From positions 1-48,164 of the forward strand of contig QQVE01000008.1 of NCBI GenBank assembly GCA_003389325.1: a stretch of DNA of 48,164 nt, in the 5' to 3' direction. The DNA comes from Planctomycetota bacterium (GTDB taxonomy: Bacteria > Planctomycetota > Planctomycetia > Pirellulales > PALSA-1355). Shown one piece after another: positions 26,311 to 34,780 of this stretch. Numbering within the stretch: position 1 is the stretch's first letter; every line of letters starts with the position of its first letter. The notes beneath the pieces are model-generated. The model worked only from the letters and a program-made list of their open reading frames with translations. It was not told the origin of the DNA and did no database searches. The position numbers were made by a program, and so were the translations under genes.

Positions 26311-26339
26311 TTGACGCCGAGCAACGCCCCGGCTATAAA
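26311..26339 (+). promoter_or_regulatory. Sigma-70-type promoter of the Rrf2 regulator gene
   Basis: TTGACG at 26311-26316, a 17-nt spacer, and TATAAA at 26334-26339. It lies 46 nt before the start codon of the Rrf2 gene and reads into it. This is an unusually good match for this GC-rich genome. Confidence 0.7.
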
Positions 26340-26361
26340 TACGCATTACACGTACGCATTT
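26337..26361 (+). promoter_or_regulatory. Candidate Rrf2/NsrR operator
   Basis: The octamer TACGCATT occurs twice, at 26340-26347 and 26353-26360, 13 bp apart, directly after the -10 box and over the likely transcription start. The repeats resemble GCATTT half-sites bound by NsrR-type regulators. The position would suit autorepression. Confidence 0.45.
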
Positions 26362-26385
26362 AGCATGTTTATCCATCGACGGCCC

Positions 26386-26817
26386 ATGCGACTCACCACG
26401 CACACCGACTTCGCCCTCCGCACGCTGATGTACCTGGCCACCCAGGGAGGTCGGGCCACGGCGGGCCAGGTGGCCCAGTTGTACGGCATCTCGACCCATC
26501 ACCTGGGCAAGGTCGTCAACAACCTCGCCCGGCTGGGATACGTGCGCAGCGTCCGCGGCATCGGCGGGGGCATCGAATTGGCCCGCGAGCCGCGCGAGGT
26601 GCGGCTGGGCGACGTGATCGAGGCGTTCGAGGGCAACATGCACTTGCTCGATTGCGTGGCCACCGACAACGTCTGTGCGATCGAATCGTTCTGCAAGCTC
26701 AAGGGCGTGCTGGCCGAGGCCGAGCGCCTGCAACTGGACTACTTCAACCAGATCACGCTGGCCGACGTGGCTCCCACGCGGCGTCAACTGGCTCGCCTCG
26801 ACGCGTCGTCGGCGTGA
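26386..26817 (+). CDS. Rrf2-family transcriptional regulator, NsrR-like
   Basis: 143 residues from ATG 26386 (MRLTTHTDFALRTLMYLA, the standard Rrf2 opening). A winged helix occupies residues 1-65 (VAQLYGISTHHLGKVVNNLARLGYVRSVRGIGGGIEL). Three cysteines, C90, C97 and C103 (in DCVATDNVCAIESFC), match in place the Fe-S ligands of NsrR (C91, C96, C102 in E. coli), so an Fe-S cluster sensing nitric oxide or redox state is likely. It has its own promoter and a candidate operator just upstream. Neighbours are a c-heme protein 47 bp downstream and a divergent membrane protein with a CxxC. Confidence 0.88.
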   Translation: MRLTTHTDFALRTLMYLATQGGRATAGQVAQLYGISTHHLGKVVNNLARLGYVRSVRGIGGGIELAREPREVRLGDVIEAFEGNMHLLDCVATDNVCAIESFCKLKGVLAEAERLQLDYFNQITLADVAPTRRQLARLDASSA

Positions 26818-26864
26818 CCTCCCGCCATGATTCCCACCCCGTTTCAACCAACGAAGGACACGCC

Positions 26865-27419
26865 ATGACCAAGCTGCCCACCTTCACGTCATGTCTTGTG
26901 ATCGTCATGATGATCGCTGCTCTCTCGCTTCTCAAGAGCCCCGTGGCCGCCCTCGCGGCCGATAAGGACGCGCCTGCCGCCCCCGACGCCGCGGCCGTCG
27001 AGCGTTCGCGGAAGACGGTGCAGATGCTGGATCAGATCTACAAGCAGGCCATCGTGCTGATCACCGACAAGTACGTCCACGATGAGGACGACTTCCCCGC
27101 CGGCAGCGCCGCGGTGGCCTGGTTCGACGCGATCTCGAAAACGGGCTCGCACCAGGTGCGGCTGATCGATGCCAGCGGCGAACCCTACGAGCCGAACAAC
27201 GTCGCCCGCGACGAGTTCGAGCGGCAGGGGGTGAAGCGGCTCAAGGCCGGCGACGCCACGTACGAACAGGTCGTGTACGACGACGGCGAGCCCCACTTGC
27301 GCGTGCTCACGCCGGTGCCCGTGGTGATGAAGAAGTGCGTGATGTGCCACCCGCACTACGCCGACGCCGCCCCCGGCGAGCCGATCGGCGCGATCAGCTA
27401 CACGATGCCGATCGAGTGA
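26865..27419 (+). CDS. Exported c-type heme protein of the DUF3365 (Tll0287-like) type
   Basis: 184 residues from ATG 26865 (GAAGGA 8 nt upstream). A signal peptide or membrane anchor occupies about residues 9-33 (LVIVMMIAALSLLKSPVAALAA). A soluble sensor-like domain follows, with a single c-heme site C158-VM-C161-H162 near the C-terminus (VMKKCVMCHPHYADAAPGEPIGAISY). DUF3365/Tll0287-like domains bind heme and are thought to sense redox or gases. It starts 47 bp after the Rrf2 gene, so it is probably in the same transcript and part of a nitric-oxide or redox response; that is inference. A strong hairpin follows at 27442. Confidence 0.85.
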   Translation: MTKLPTFTSCLVIVMMIAALSLLKSPVAALAADKDAPAAPDAAAVERSRKTVQMLDQIYKQAIVLITDKYVHDEDDFPAGSAAVAWFDAISKTGSHQVRLIDASGEPYEPNNVARDEFERQGVKRLKAGDATYEQVVYDDGEPHLRVLTPVPVVMKKCVMCHPHYADAAPGEPIGAISYTMPIE

Positions 27420-27441
27420 GTAACACTGACTCTGTGGTCCC

Positions 27442-27474
27442 GGTCCCACGACGTTGTCTCGGCGTCGTGGGACC
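27442..27474 (+). terminator. Perfect 12-bp hairpin terminator after the c-heme gene
   Basis: GGTCCCACGACG (27442-27453) pairs perfectly with CGTCGTGGGACC (27463-27474) around a 9-nt loop. The tail (TTGTAAAT) is only partly T-rich, but position and stem strength support termination 22 bp after the stop. Confidence 0.7.
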
Positions 27475-27522
27475 TTGTAAATATGCTGCGTCACCCATCG
27501 ACGACTCGGCGGCCGCTAGCAC

Positions 27523-27726
27523 GTGGCATCCAATCCTGATGAAATTCTCGCGCTCAAGCTGTCGGAATCCGAACGCTTCCTGATCGTGGCCCGCTTGTTG
27601 GAAACGCTTTCCTCCGACCACCCAGGGTTGTCTGCAGACGATCCAGGTTTCCCTGACGAGCTTGAGCGTCGCGCCCGTGACACCGCGCCCACCATTCCAG
27701 CCGACACGCTATGGAAGCAGGATTGA
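27523..27726 (+). CDS. Addiction-module-type small protein (antitoxin-like), orphan
   Basis: 67 residues from GTG 27523 with no clear ribosome-binding site. It resembles the short addiction module component family (TIGR02574-like): helical N-terminus EILALKLSESERFLIVARLLETL, then DELERRARDT. Such proteins normally precede a ParE/RelE toxin. Here the next 30 bp lead into a gene on the opposite strand, and no toxin-like frame follows, so the partner is lost or distant. The alternative is an unrelated small helical protein. Confidence 0.5.
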   Translation: MASNPDEILALKLSESERFLIVARLLETLSSDHPGLSADDPGFPDELERRARDTAPTIPADTLWKQD

Positions 27727-27758
27727 CGCTTGGCCCGACGCGCAACTGCTCGGCCTGG

Positions 27759-28409
27759 CTACGATGGTATGCCGGTCTCGGGTGGCGGTGGTGGTAGATT
27801 GTCGGCTCGCGTCGTCCGCCGCTCGAAGACATGGATCAACAGGCCCAGCACGAACGTGCAAACCGGCATGGACAACACTACCGCCAAGGCGAACACGCTT
27901 TGCGGGACCTTCTCGGCGGCGAATGCAAATCGGCCGTGCCATTCATCGAGCGGAGCAATTCGCCAGAGCCCTGCTCCCGCGAGTGCGACCAGCAGCATTC
28001 CCACGACGGGCACCGCGAACCTGGCCCGCCACGGCAGAGGCCTTGGCCACAGCAGCATCCACAGCACAAAGTAGCATCCCGTCCAACCGACCAGACCTGC
28101 CACGAACTGCACCGAGTTGGGTACGGTGCATCCATGGTGCGTCACGATCTTGTGAATCGGCGGCAAGTAGAGGGCCAGTGCTTCGTTGAATTCGCCGCGC
28201 GGCTCCCAGACGAGTGGCAGACAGAGCCACGCGAGCTGGTAGACGCATTCGAGCACGAAACCCGCGACCGGCGCGATTACCCACAGGCGACGGCGTCCGC
28301 CGGCCAGTGCCGGACACAGCGCAAACAGCGTGCCGCGCAATCCGATCGGCAGGTAGATCGCGGCTCCGGCAACGCCCGCGGCTACTTCGGTGGAGAGTCG
28401 CCACTTCAT
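27759..28409 (-). CDS. Multi-pass membrane protein of unknown function
   Basis: 216 residues from ATG 28407-28409. About six hydrophobic segments (for example LWVIAPVAGFVLECVYQLAW, LVGWTGCYFVLWMLLW and VPVVGMLLVALAGAGLW), with a loop containing HKIVTHHGCTVPNSVQF and a short Pro-rich tail (NLPPPPPETGIPS). I do not recognise a family. Codon use is less GC3-biased than in neighbouring genes, as for the next gene, suggesting an accessory origin. It converges on the antitoxin-like gene. Confidence 0.7.
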   Translation of the reverse strand: MKWRLSTEVAAGVAGAAIYLPIGLRGTLFALCPALAGGRRRLWVIAPVAGFVLECVYQLAWLCLPLVWEPRGEFNEALALYLPPIHKIVTHHGCTVPNSVQFVAGLVGWTGCYFVLWMLLWPRPLPWRARFAVPVVGMLLVALAGAGLWRIAPLDEWHGRFAFAAEKVPQSVFALAVVLSMPVCTFVLGLLIHVFERRTTRADNLPPPPPETGIPS

Positions 28410-28549
28410 GCCCGTCTCCGAAAGCTGGCTGCCCGCATTCTACCACGGTTCGAAAGACCAGATTGATTACAATGGAGAAACAGGCGTTTTCCAGCTTCGA
28501 TAGCGATCGCGCCGTCGACCGCATCGCTGCTCAAGGCGGAGTGCTCACG

Positions 28550-29026
28550 ATGGTCAAACGCAAACGTATCGCGGTTGCAGGCGCCACCGTCATTGGGATG
28601 TTTGTTCTGTTCGGCCCGCTCACGATTCGCACTCGCGGCCATCTCGGCTGCTGCGTATGTCGCATGGAGCGCACAGAGCACTCGCTTCTCGGCATCGCGT
28701 TTCACACAGACCGCGACAATGACTTCGCAGAGTGGTACCTGGCGCACCATCCTCGTCACGAGCACGACTGGAGGCGCTCAGGCTGCACGGTCGGCATTTC
28801 CGCGATCGGTTGGCCGACCTATTTCGCGTGTGGGCGCATTCATCCGGTGGCAATCCTTCAGCCGTCCGTGCTGCTGTGGTACTGCCAGCAGGCCGATGAA
28901 GCGACGCGACGCGCCTATTTCGAGGGGATCCAATCAACCGATCCTGCCGTACAACAGCAAACCGTCGATGCCGTCAACGCTTGGTTCGAACAATGGGCAG
29001 CGAGTCACAGTGATGTGTGGCCGTAG
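28550..29026 (+). CDS. Cys-rich membrane-anchored protein of unknown function
   Basis: 158 residues from ATG 28550, chosen for the AAGGCGGAG element 8 nt upstream; an in-frame ATG at 28472 is possible. One N-terminal membrane helix (about 7-24, IAVAGATVIGMFVLFGPL) is followed by a small domain with GCCVCRMERTEH, GCTVGISAIGWP and FACGRIHP, then a helical end (AVNAWFEQWAASHSD). The Cys pattern could form disulfides outside the cytoplasm. I do not recognise the family. It is convergent with the phosphatase gene, with 17 bp between. Confidence 0.7.
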   Translation: MVKRKRIAVAGATVIGMFVLFGPLTIRTRGHLGCCVCRMERTEHSLLGIAFHTDRDNDFAEWYLAHHPRHEHDWRRSGCTVGISAIGWPTYFACGRIHPVAILQPSVLLWYCQQADEATRRAYFEGIQSTDPAVQQQTVDAVNAWFEQWAASHSDVWP

Positions 29027-29043
29027 ACGCGGCGGGCGTTTCG

Positions 29044-30183
29044 TCACTTCAGCTCCGCGCCCAGCAGGGTGATGTCGTCCTTCACCTCGCGGCCGCCGGC
29101 AAACTCGCTCACCGCGTGCAGGATGCTATCGAGCGTCTGCTGGGGGCTGCCGCGGTCGGCTGAGGCGAGCAGCGTTTCGAGGCGATTGCGGCCGAAGCGG
29201 CCCTCGGGGCCCACGACGTCGGCCACGCCGTCGGTGTAGAACAACAGAAAGTCCTGATCGACCAGCGGCACGACTTCCTGTTCGCAGGGAATGTCCACCA
29301 GCGCCGAGGAGATCAACGGGCCGGTCGAGTTGAGCAGTTCGACGCCGCCGGCGCGATGGTGCAGGATCATCGGCTCGTGCCCGGCGTTGACGTACGTCAG
29401 CTCGCGCTGCTGCAAGTCGACCCGCGCACAGCACAACGTCACGAACCGGCCGGCATCCAGCGGCCGCACCGCCTCGCGCACGCGGTTCACCACGTCCAAG
29501 GGGTCGAACGCCCGCGAGCGGGCCGTGTGAAACGCCGCCTTGACGATGCCGGTCATCATCGCCGCCGAGACGCCGTGCCCCACGACGTCGGCAATCAGCA
29601 GCGCCGCGGTGCCGTCGCCCATTTCGGCATAGTCGTAGAAGTCGCCCGCCAGCTCCGTGCAGGCGGAGTACCGGGCCGAGATCGACAGCCCGCCGAACTG
29701 CGCTTCCGGCGGGGGCAGCAGGCTCATCTGAAACTGCCGGGCCTCTTCCAGCTCGCGTTCCAGGCGCCGCGTGTGCTTTTGCATCTCGAGCCGCAACCGC
29801 CGCAGTTCGAAACAGCGCGTGACCAGCGCCAGCAGCACCCGCCGCTCGAACGGCTTTTGGATGAAATAGAACGCGCCGGCGTCGATGGCTTCCACCAGGT
29901 TGGCGTCCGGCTCCTCGGCATTGCCGGTCATCAGAATCACGTCCAGGTCGGGCACCACTTCCCGCAGCCGCCGCATCAGCTCGAAGCCGTTCATCTCCGG
30001 CATGCGGATGTCGAGCACGGCCACTTCCGGTGGGCGCTCCTTCGAGACCAGCTCGAGCGCCGCGGTCGGGCCGTCGGCACATTTCACGTCGTATTGCGCG
30101 GCAAAGATCCGCGACACCGCGCGCAAGATGCCCGGGTCGTCGTCGACAATCAGCATCCGCGATCGTTTGGCCGAAGAAATCAT
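29044..30183 (-). CDS. Response regulator with SpoIIE/PP2C-type phosphatase output
   Basis: 379 residues from ATG 30181-30183, which overlaps the stop of the kinase gene (ATGA). Receiver domain about residues 9-125 with phospho-acceptor D58 (VAVLDIRMPEM), the acidic pair in IVDDDPG, T in LMTGNAEE and K in FIQKPFE. A coiled-coil linker (LRLEMQKHTRRLERELEEARQF) precedes an RsbU/SpoIIE-type phosphatase domain (about 170-379; ELAGDFYDYAEM, IADVVGHGVSAAMMTG, FYTDGVADVVG, DDITLLGAEL) with the metal-binding Asp residues in place. It probably dephosphorylates an anti-sigma-factor antagonist; no such gene lies nearby. Confidence 0.93.
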   Translation of the reverse strand: MISSAKRSRMLIVDDDPGILRAVSRIFAAQYDVKCADGPTAALELVSKERPPEVAVLDIRMPEMNGFELMRRLREVVPDLDVILMTGNAEEPDANLVEAIDAGAFYFIQKPFERRVLLALVTRCFELRRLRLEMQKHTRRLERELEEARQFQMSLLPPPEAQFGGLSISARYSACTELAGDFYDYAEMGDGTAALLIADVVGHGVSAAMMTGIVKAAFHTARSRAFDPLDVVNRVREAVRPLDAGRFVTLCCARVDLQQRELTYVNAGHEPMILHHRAGGVELLNSTGPLISSALVDIPCEQEVVPLVDQDFLLFYTDGVADVVGPEGRFGRNRLETLLASADRGSPQQTLDSILHAVSEFAGGREVKDDITLLGAELK

Positions 30184-31916
30184 GCAGTCTTCTCTTGCCG
30201 GGTGGGCAGCGAAAGCCGGACGGTGGTGCCTTGGCCCTCGGTCGATTCGATGCGCATCTTGCCGCGCAACTGCGAAATGATCGAGCGGCAAATCGACAGC
30301 CCCAACCCGTTGCCCGCGGGCTTGGTGGTAAAGAACGGTTCGATAACCTTGGGCAGGTTTTCGGCAGCAATGCCGTGGCCGTTGTCGGCGATCACCAGGT
30401 CGATCCGCCCCTCGGCCGGCGTGGCCTCGATCGAAAGGCGTCCGCCCGAGTCGAGCGCGTCGCGGGCGTTGCCCACCAGGTTCAGCAGCACCTGGTCGAT
30501 ATCGGCCTGAATGCCCAACAGCGGCGGCAGATCGGCCGGCACGTTGACCACGGTCTCGACGCCCAGCCGCGAGAAGCCTTCTTTGAACACGGCCAGCGTG
30601 GCGTCGACTTCGTGCTTCAGGTGCACCTCCGAGGCGTTGCGCGCCGCCCCGCGGGCAAAGCCCAGCATGCCGCCGAAGATTCGCCGGCAGATCTGCATCG
30701 AGCGTTCCACCTCGCGCAGGTCGTCGCGCATCACGTCGGCCGTCAGCTCGCCGGTCTCGAGATCTTCGCGCATCTGCTGCACCAGCGGCACGACGGCGCC
30801 GATGGCATTGTTCACGTCGTGCGACACGGCCCGGGCCAGGTCGGCCATGGCCTGTTTGCGTTCGGCGGCCCGCATCCGCATTTCGAGCGACTCGGTGCGG
30901 CGCATGTTCAACAGCGCCACGGCCACCTGCGGCAGAAACTGCGAGATGATCTCCACCTCATAGGCACCCAGCGCCCCCGCGTGCACCGAGGCCACTTTGA
31001 GCACGCCCACCAGGCCGTGCCGGGTGATCAGCGGGGCGCACAGCATCGTGCCCTCGGCCGAAAGCGTGCCATCGTCGCGGTTGTAGTCCAACAGTTCGGC
31101 CAGCGGCGTGCCTTCGGTATCGCTCCAGTCGACCCACGCCCGGCCGTCGCGATTGAAGCCGAACACCACGTTGTGATTCAGCAGCTCGCCGGCCTGTTCG
31201 CTCAAGGCGAGCTTGAGCCCCACTTTCTGGCTCTTCGACTTGCGCCACGTGATCTGTTCGCCGACGATCTCCAGCGACCGCTCGTCGGGATCGCAGGTCA
31301 ACAGCGCCGCCGAGTGATCGTAGGCGATCAGCGAGCGAATGCCGTGCAGGATCTGATAGAACAGGTCCTTGGGCCCGATCTGGTCGAGGATCTTGTGGTC
31401 GATCTTGTTGCGCACCTCGGCCACGCGCTGCTCGTCGATCCGCTCAATCAACTGCGTGGCCGCCGTGCCGATCGACGAAAACGCCTTGCGGGCATCCCAG
31501 TGATATTCGACGCCCGACCCGCGCACCACCAGCGCTCCCCACATCCGGTCGTAGCGGCGGATGCGCGCAAGCATCAGTTCCTGCGGAATGCTCACCTTGT
31601 GCCCGCGCAAGAAGCCGGCCACCAGCGCCCGATCCCAGCGCGCGCCGCCCGGCGACGACGAGACGATATCGGCCTCTTCCCGGCCCGGACGCACGACCGC
31701 CACGCATCCTTCGCCGGCGCCGAAGAAATCGAGGCTCAGCCGCAGTGCCGCGGTGAGCACTTTCTCGGCGTCGCCCGTGGCCCGCTGCTGGGCATGGAAG
31801 TTCCACAGCCGCTTGAGCAGGTCGAACTCTTCGTCGCGGGTGACGACCTCGGGCGCCGCGCCCCGTTTGCGGCGGGAGACCGTGGGGGCCGATGCTGGGG
31901 CGCGTCGCTTACTCAT
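30180..31916 (-). CDS. Soluble sensor histidine kinase with GAF-like domains
   Basis: 578 residues from ATG 31914-31916. No membrane segment. Residues about 35-190 and 200-345 look like two GAF domains (for example TMLCAPLITRHGLVGVLKVASV). A dimerisation/phosphoacceptor helix has H366 (ARAVSHDVNNAIG), followed by an HATPase domain with the N box (QVLLNLVGNARDAL), G1 (VIADNGHGI), F box (EPFFTTKP) and G2 (GNGLGLSI). It presumably phosphorylates the receiver of the next gene, with which it overlaps by 4 bp. The ligand of the GAF domains cannot be told from the sequence. Confidence 0.92.
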   Translation of the reverse strand: MSKRRAPASAPTVSRRKRGAAPEVVTRDEEFDLLKRLWNFHAQQRATGDAEKVLTAALRLSLDFFGAGEGCVAVVRPGREEADIVSSSPGGARWDRALVAGFLRGHKVSIPQELMLARIRRYDRMWGALVVRGSGVEYHWDARKAFSSIGTAATQLIERIDEQRVAEVRNKIDHKILDQIGPKDLFYQILHGIRSLIAYDHSAALLTCDPDERSLEIVGEQITWRKSKSQKVGLKLALSEQAGELLNHNVVFGFNRDGRAWVDWSDTEGTPLAELLDYNRDDGTLSAEGTMLCAPLITRHGLVGVLKVASVHAGALGAYEVEIISQFLPQVAVALLNMRRTESLEMRMRAAERKQAMADLARAVSHDVNNAIGAVVPLVQQMREDLETGELTADVMRDDLREVERSMQICRRIFGGMLGFARGAARNASEVHLKHEVDATLAVFKEGFSRLGVETVVNVPADLPPLLGIQADIDQVLLNLVGNARDALDSGGRLSIEATPAEGRIDLVIADNGHGIAAENLPKVIEPFFTTKPAGNGLGLSICRSIISQLRGKMRIESTEGQGTTVRLSLPTRQEKTA

Positions 31917-32000
31917 ATTGCTCTCTGCCACGCGCACGGGGGTGCCGGCGCGCACTGGGGCGCCGGCGCGCACCAGCGATCTCTCGACCGAGATGGGCGG

Positions 32001-32978
32001 CTACTTTTCGACGACCCAAATGTTGCGATAGCGGACCGGATTGCCGTGATCCTGCAAGTAGATCGGGCCGGGCGAGTCTCCCTCGGCCACCGGCGCGGCG
32101 CGGGTTGCCTCGGGCACCTCGACGTCGCGGTGAATCACTTCGCCGTTGTGCCGGACCGTCATCGTGGCGTTCTTTACCTTCTTGCCGTCCTGGTACTCGG
32201 CGGCTTTGAAGTCGATGTCGTAGGTCTGCCACGACAGGGGCGGAAAGCACATGTTCACGTCCGGCCGGCGGATGCCGTAGATGCCGCCGCACTCGTTGTC
32301 TTCGCCCTCCAGGCCGAACGAGTCGAGCATCTGCACCTCGTAGCGCCCCTGCAGGTAGCAGCCGCTGTTGCCGCGCCCCTGGCCCCGCGCCTCGGGCATG
32401 AACGGCAACAGAAACTCGACGTGCAACTCGCAATCGCCGAACTTCTGCTTGCTCGCCGCCCCGGCGATCAACAGGCCGTCGTCGCTCATCCTGCCGGGCT
32501 GAAACTCCTCGGCGCTGGTGCCGTCGAACAGCACGACCGCGCCCTCGGGCGGCTGCTTGCCCAGCGTGGGGCTCTTGCGCATGACTTTCTTGAGCTTGCC
32601 CAGCTCTTCGCCGCCCGTGCCCAGCAGCACCATCGCGCCGTCCTCGAGCTTCGCAGTGGCTTCGTCGCCCTCGAACGTCACTTTGCCGTCGGCGACCTCG
32701 CCCTCGGTTTCGAACTTGGTGAAGCCGTCCCAGCCGTCGCCGGGCAGCCCGCCCACGTAGGCCACGCCGCGGAACTTGCCCTCGCCCAGGGCGATCACTT
32801 GCGCGCCGAGCTTGATGGGTCCCGAGCCGTCGGGCGATTCGATTTCGCCGGAGTACTCGCCCTGGATCTTGAAGTCGGGATGCTTGGGCCCCGAGACGTC
32901 GCCCTCGGCCGCCAGCGCCGCGCCTGAAACCAACCCCCATCCGATCGCGATCGCCAGCACCAGCAGCGTGCGTTGCAT
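32001..32978 (-). CDS. Secreted DUF1080 (3-keto-disaccharide hydrolase-type) protein
   Basis: 325 residues from ATG 32976-32978 (GGCGGAG about 11 nt upstream). A Sec signal peptide covers residues 1-23 (LLVLAIAIGWGLVSGAALAA). An N-terminal beta region of about 110 residues precedes a DUF1080 jelly-roll domain (VVLFDGTSAEEFQ, CELHVEFLLPF, GNSGCYLQGRYEVQMLDSFG, GGIYGIRRPDVNMCFPP, GPIYLQDHGNPVRYRNIWV). Members act on glycans, some as 3-keto-glycoside hydrolases. It is very common in planctomycetes. It is divergent from the sialate esterase gene, with 259 bp between in which I see no further gene. Confidence 0.9.
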   Translation of the reverse strand: MQRTLLVLAIAIGWGLVSGAALAAEGDVSGPKHPDFKIQGEYSGEIESPDGSGPIKLGAQVIALGEGKFRGVAYVGGLPGDGWDGFTKFETEGEVADGKVTFEGDEATAKLEDGAMVLLGTGGEELGKLKKVMRKSPTLGKQPPEGAVVLFDGTSAEEFQPGRMSDDGLLIAGAASKQKFGDCELHVEFLLPFMPEARGQGRGNSGCYLQGRYEVQMLDSFGLEGEDNECGGIYGIRRPDVNMCFPPLSWQTYDIDFKAAEYQDGKKVKNATMTVRHNGEVIHRDVEVPEATRAAPVAEGDSPGPIYLQDHGNPVRYRNIWVVEK

Positions 32979-33237
32979 GTTGTTTTTCTCCGCCTCACGA
33001 GTGAAATCGACAGCCGTCAGCGATCATTTTGGGCTGCCGGCCACCGCCCCGCAAGCACCGCATTCCCGTCGCCCGCGGCGCCCCCAATGTTTTCCCCCGC
33101 CCACGGATGCGAACCGCTCGCCGAAAAGGTACGATTGCCCACAGAACCCCAACCACTCGCCCGTTTTGCCATCGGCGACGTCGCCCCAACGCGAGCCCCG
33201 AAGAACCCATCCCCGCACAATTCATAGGAGTCGCCCG

Positions 33238-34647
33238 ATGCACCGCCGAGCCCCTTGGATGATCGTTTCCGCCGTCGCCCTGATCCTCGCCGTATCCACC
33301 GCCGCCCAGGCCGCCGTCCGGCCGCACGGCCTGTTCACCGATAATGCCGTGTTGCAGCAGAAGGTGAAAGTGCCGGTCTGGGGCACGACCGACGCCGAGG
33401 ACAAGGTCACCGTCAGCATCGCCGGCCAACAAGCCGAGGCCACGCCCGAGGACGGCAAGTGGAAGGTCGAGCTGGAGCCGCTCACCGCCGGCGGGCCCCA
33501 CGTGATGACGATCACCCAGGGCGACGACAAGCTCGAGCTGAAGAACATCCTGGTCGGCGAGGTCTGGCTTTGCGGCGGGCAATCGAACATGCAGTGGACG
33601 CTGGCCAACAGCGACGGCGGCAGCGAAGCCATCGCCAACTCGGCCAACGACAAGCTGCGGCTGATCACGATCCCCCGCGAGCCCGCCGACGAACCCCGCA
33701 GCGACGTTGACGCCGAGTGGGTCGTCGCCGGACCGCAAACCACGCCGGGCTTCTCGGCCGTGGGCTACTTCTTCGGACGCGATCTGCAACAGCACCTCGA
33801 CGTGCCCGTGGGGCTGATTTCGTCCAACGTGGGCGGCACCGCGGCCGAGGAGTGGACCAGCCAGGAGGTGCTCGAGAACACGCCCGAGCTCGAAGGCACT
33901 TCCGAGCATCCGCGCGGCTCGAGCCGCCTGTACAACGCCATGATCGCGCCGTTGGCGCCGTACGCGATTCAAGGGGCCATCTGGTACCAGGGCGAGTCCA
34001 ACGCGGGCCGCGCGTTCCACTATCGCAAGCTGCTGCCGGCGATGATCAAGAACTGGCGCGACACGATGGGGCAGGGGGACTTTCCGTTCCTGATCGTGCA
34101 GATCGCCCCGTACGACCGCGAGCACACCCGCTCGCCCGATAACCAGTGGTCCGAGATCCGCGACTCGCAGCTCTACGTGAGCCAGACCGTGCCGCGTTCG
34201 GCGCTGGTGGTGACGATCGACGTCGGCGACGAGGAGGACATCCATCCGCGCAAGAAAGAGCCGGTGGGCGCTCGGCTGGCGCTGGCGGCCCGGGGCGTGG
34301 CTTACGGCGAAAACCTCGAGTATTCCGGCCCGATCTACGACAGCATGAGCACGGCTGACGACCATCGCATTCGGCTGCGGTTCAAGCACACCAGCGGCGG
34401 CCTGGTGTCGAAGGACGGCCCGCTGGCCGGTTTCACGATCGCCGGCGAGGACCAGCGTTTTCACCCCGCGAAAGCCGAGATCGACGGCGACACGATCGTA
34501 GTGTGGAGCGACAAGGTGCAGAACCCCGTGGCCGTGCGTTACGCCTGGCTGCCGTTCCCCGAGGGCAACCTCTGGAACGAGGCCGGCCTGCCCGCCTCGT
34601 CCTTCCGCACCGACAGCTTCCCCATCACCACCCAAGACGCCAAATAA
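33238..34647 (+). CDS. Secreted sialate O-acetylesterase-type SGNH hydrolase
   Basis: 469 residues from ATG 33238 (AGGAG 7 nt upstream). Signal peptide to about residue 25 (SAVALILAVSTAAQAA). The SGNH fold is shown by GGQSNM with nucleophile S116, GTAAEEW, AIWYQGESNAG and the C-terminal DEEDIHPRKK with H336. The N-terminal beta domain (RPHGLFTDNAVLQQKVKVPVWG) is standard for the family. It removes acetyl groups from sialic acids or other acetylated sugars outside the cytoplasm. With the divergent DUF1080 gene and the giant surface protein it fits a polysaccharide-degrading life style. Confidence 0.93.
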   Translation: MHRRAPWMIVSAVALILAVSTAAQAAVRPHGLFTDNAVLQQKVKVPVWGTTDAEDKVTVSIAGQQAEATPEDGKWKVELEPLTAGGPHVMTITQGDDKLELKNILVGEVWLCGGQSNMQWTLANSDGGSEAIANSANDKLRLITIPREPADEPRSDVDAEWVVAGPQTTPGFSAVGYFFGRDLQQHLDVPVGLISSNVGGTAAEEWTSQEVLENTPELEGTSEHPRGSSRLYNAMIAPLAPYAIQGAIWYQGESNAGRAFHYRKLLPAMIKNWRDTMGQGDFPFLIVQIAPYDREHTRSPDNQWSEIRDSQLYVSQTVPRSALVVTIDVGDEEDIHPRKKEPVGARLALAARGVAYGENLEYSGPIYDSMSTADDHRIRLRFKHTSGGLVSKDGPLAGFTIAGEDQRFHPAKAEIDGDTIVVWSDKVQNPVAVRYAWLPFPEGNLWNEAGLPASSFRTDSFPITTQDAK

Positions 34648-34652
34648 CCTCC

Positions 34653-34682
34653 CGTTTCGCCCGAAGCCACGGGCGACGGCGC
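34653..34682 (+). repeat. Dispersed intergenic repeat R2, degenerate copy
   Basis: A diverged version (CGTTTCGCCCGAAGCCACGG then GCGACGGCGC) of the R2 element that occurs five more times between here and 38480. It starts 6 bp after the stop of the esterase gene, in direct orientation with the next copy. Confidence 0.6.
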
Positions 34683-34696
34683 ATTGGCGATGCTAC

Positions 34697-34732
34697 CCGT
34701 TTAGCCCGGAGCCACCGGCGACGGCGCGTCGG
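34697..34732 (+). repeat. R2 repeat, left arm of the 36-nt inverted repeat around the SUFU gene
   Basis: CCGTTTAGCCCGGAGCCACC followed by GGCGACGGCGCGTCGG, 36 nt. It is the perfect reverse complement of 35367-35402 on the other side of the SUFU-domain gene. Confidence 0.95.
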
Positions 34733-34780
34733 CGTAGCAACGACGCTGTGCGCCGTCGGGTTGGCTCGTACTGCAAAGTA

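Noticed and set aside
27727..27758. ParE/RelE-type toxin after the antitoxin-like gene
   Set aside because: No frame downstream on the same strand resembles a toxin; the next gene is a membrane protein on the opposite strand.
30030..32927. A 965-codon plus-strand frame opposite the histidine kinase and DUF1080 genes
   Set aside because: The minus-strand products have complete, well-conserved domains across the same bases, and the plus-strand translation has none.
32995..34635. A 546-codon minus-strand frame opposite the sialate esterase gene
   Set aside because: Low-complexity shadow of a clear SGNH hydrolase gene.
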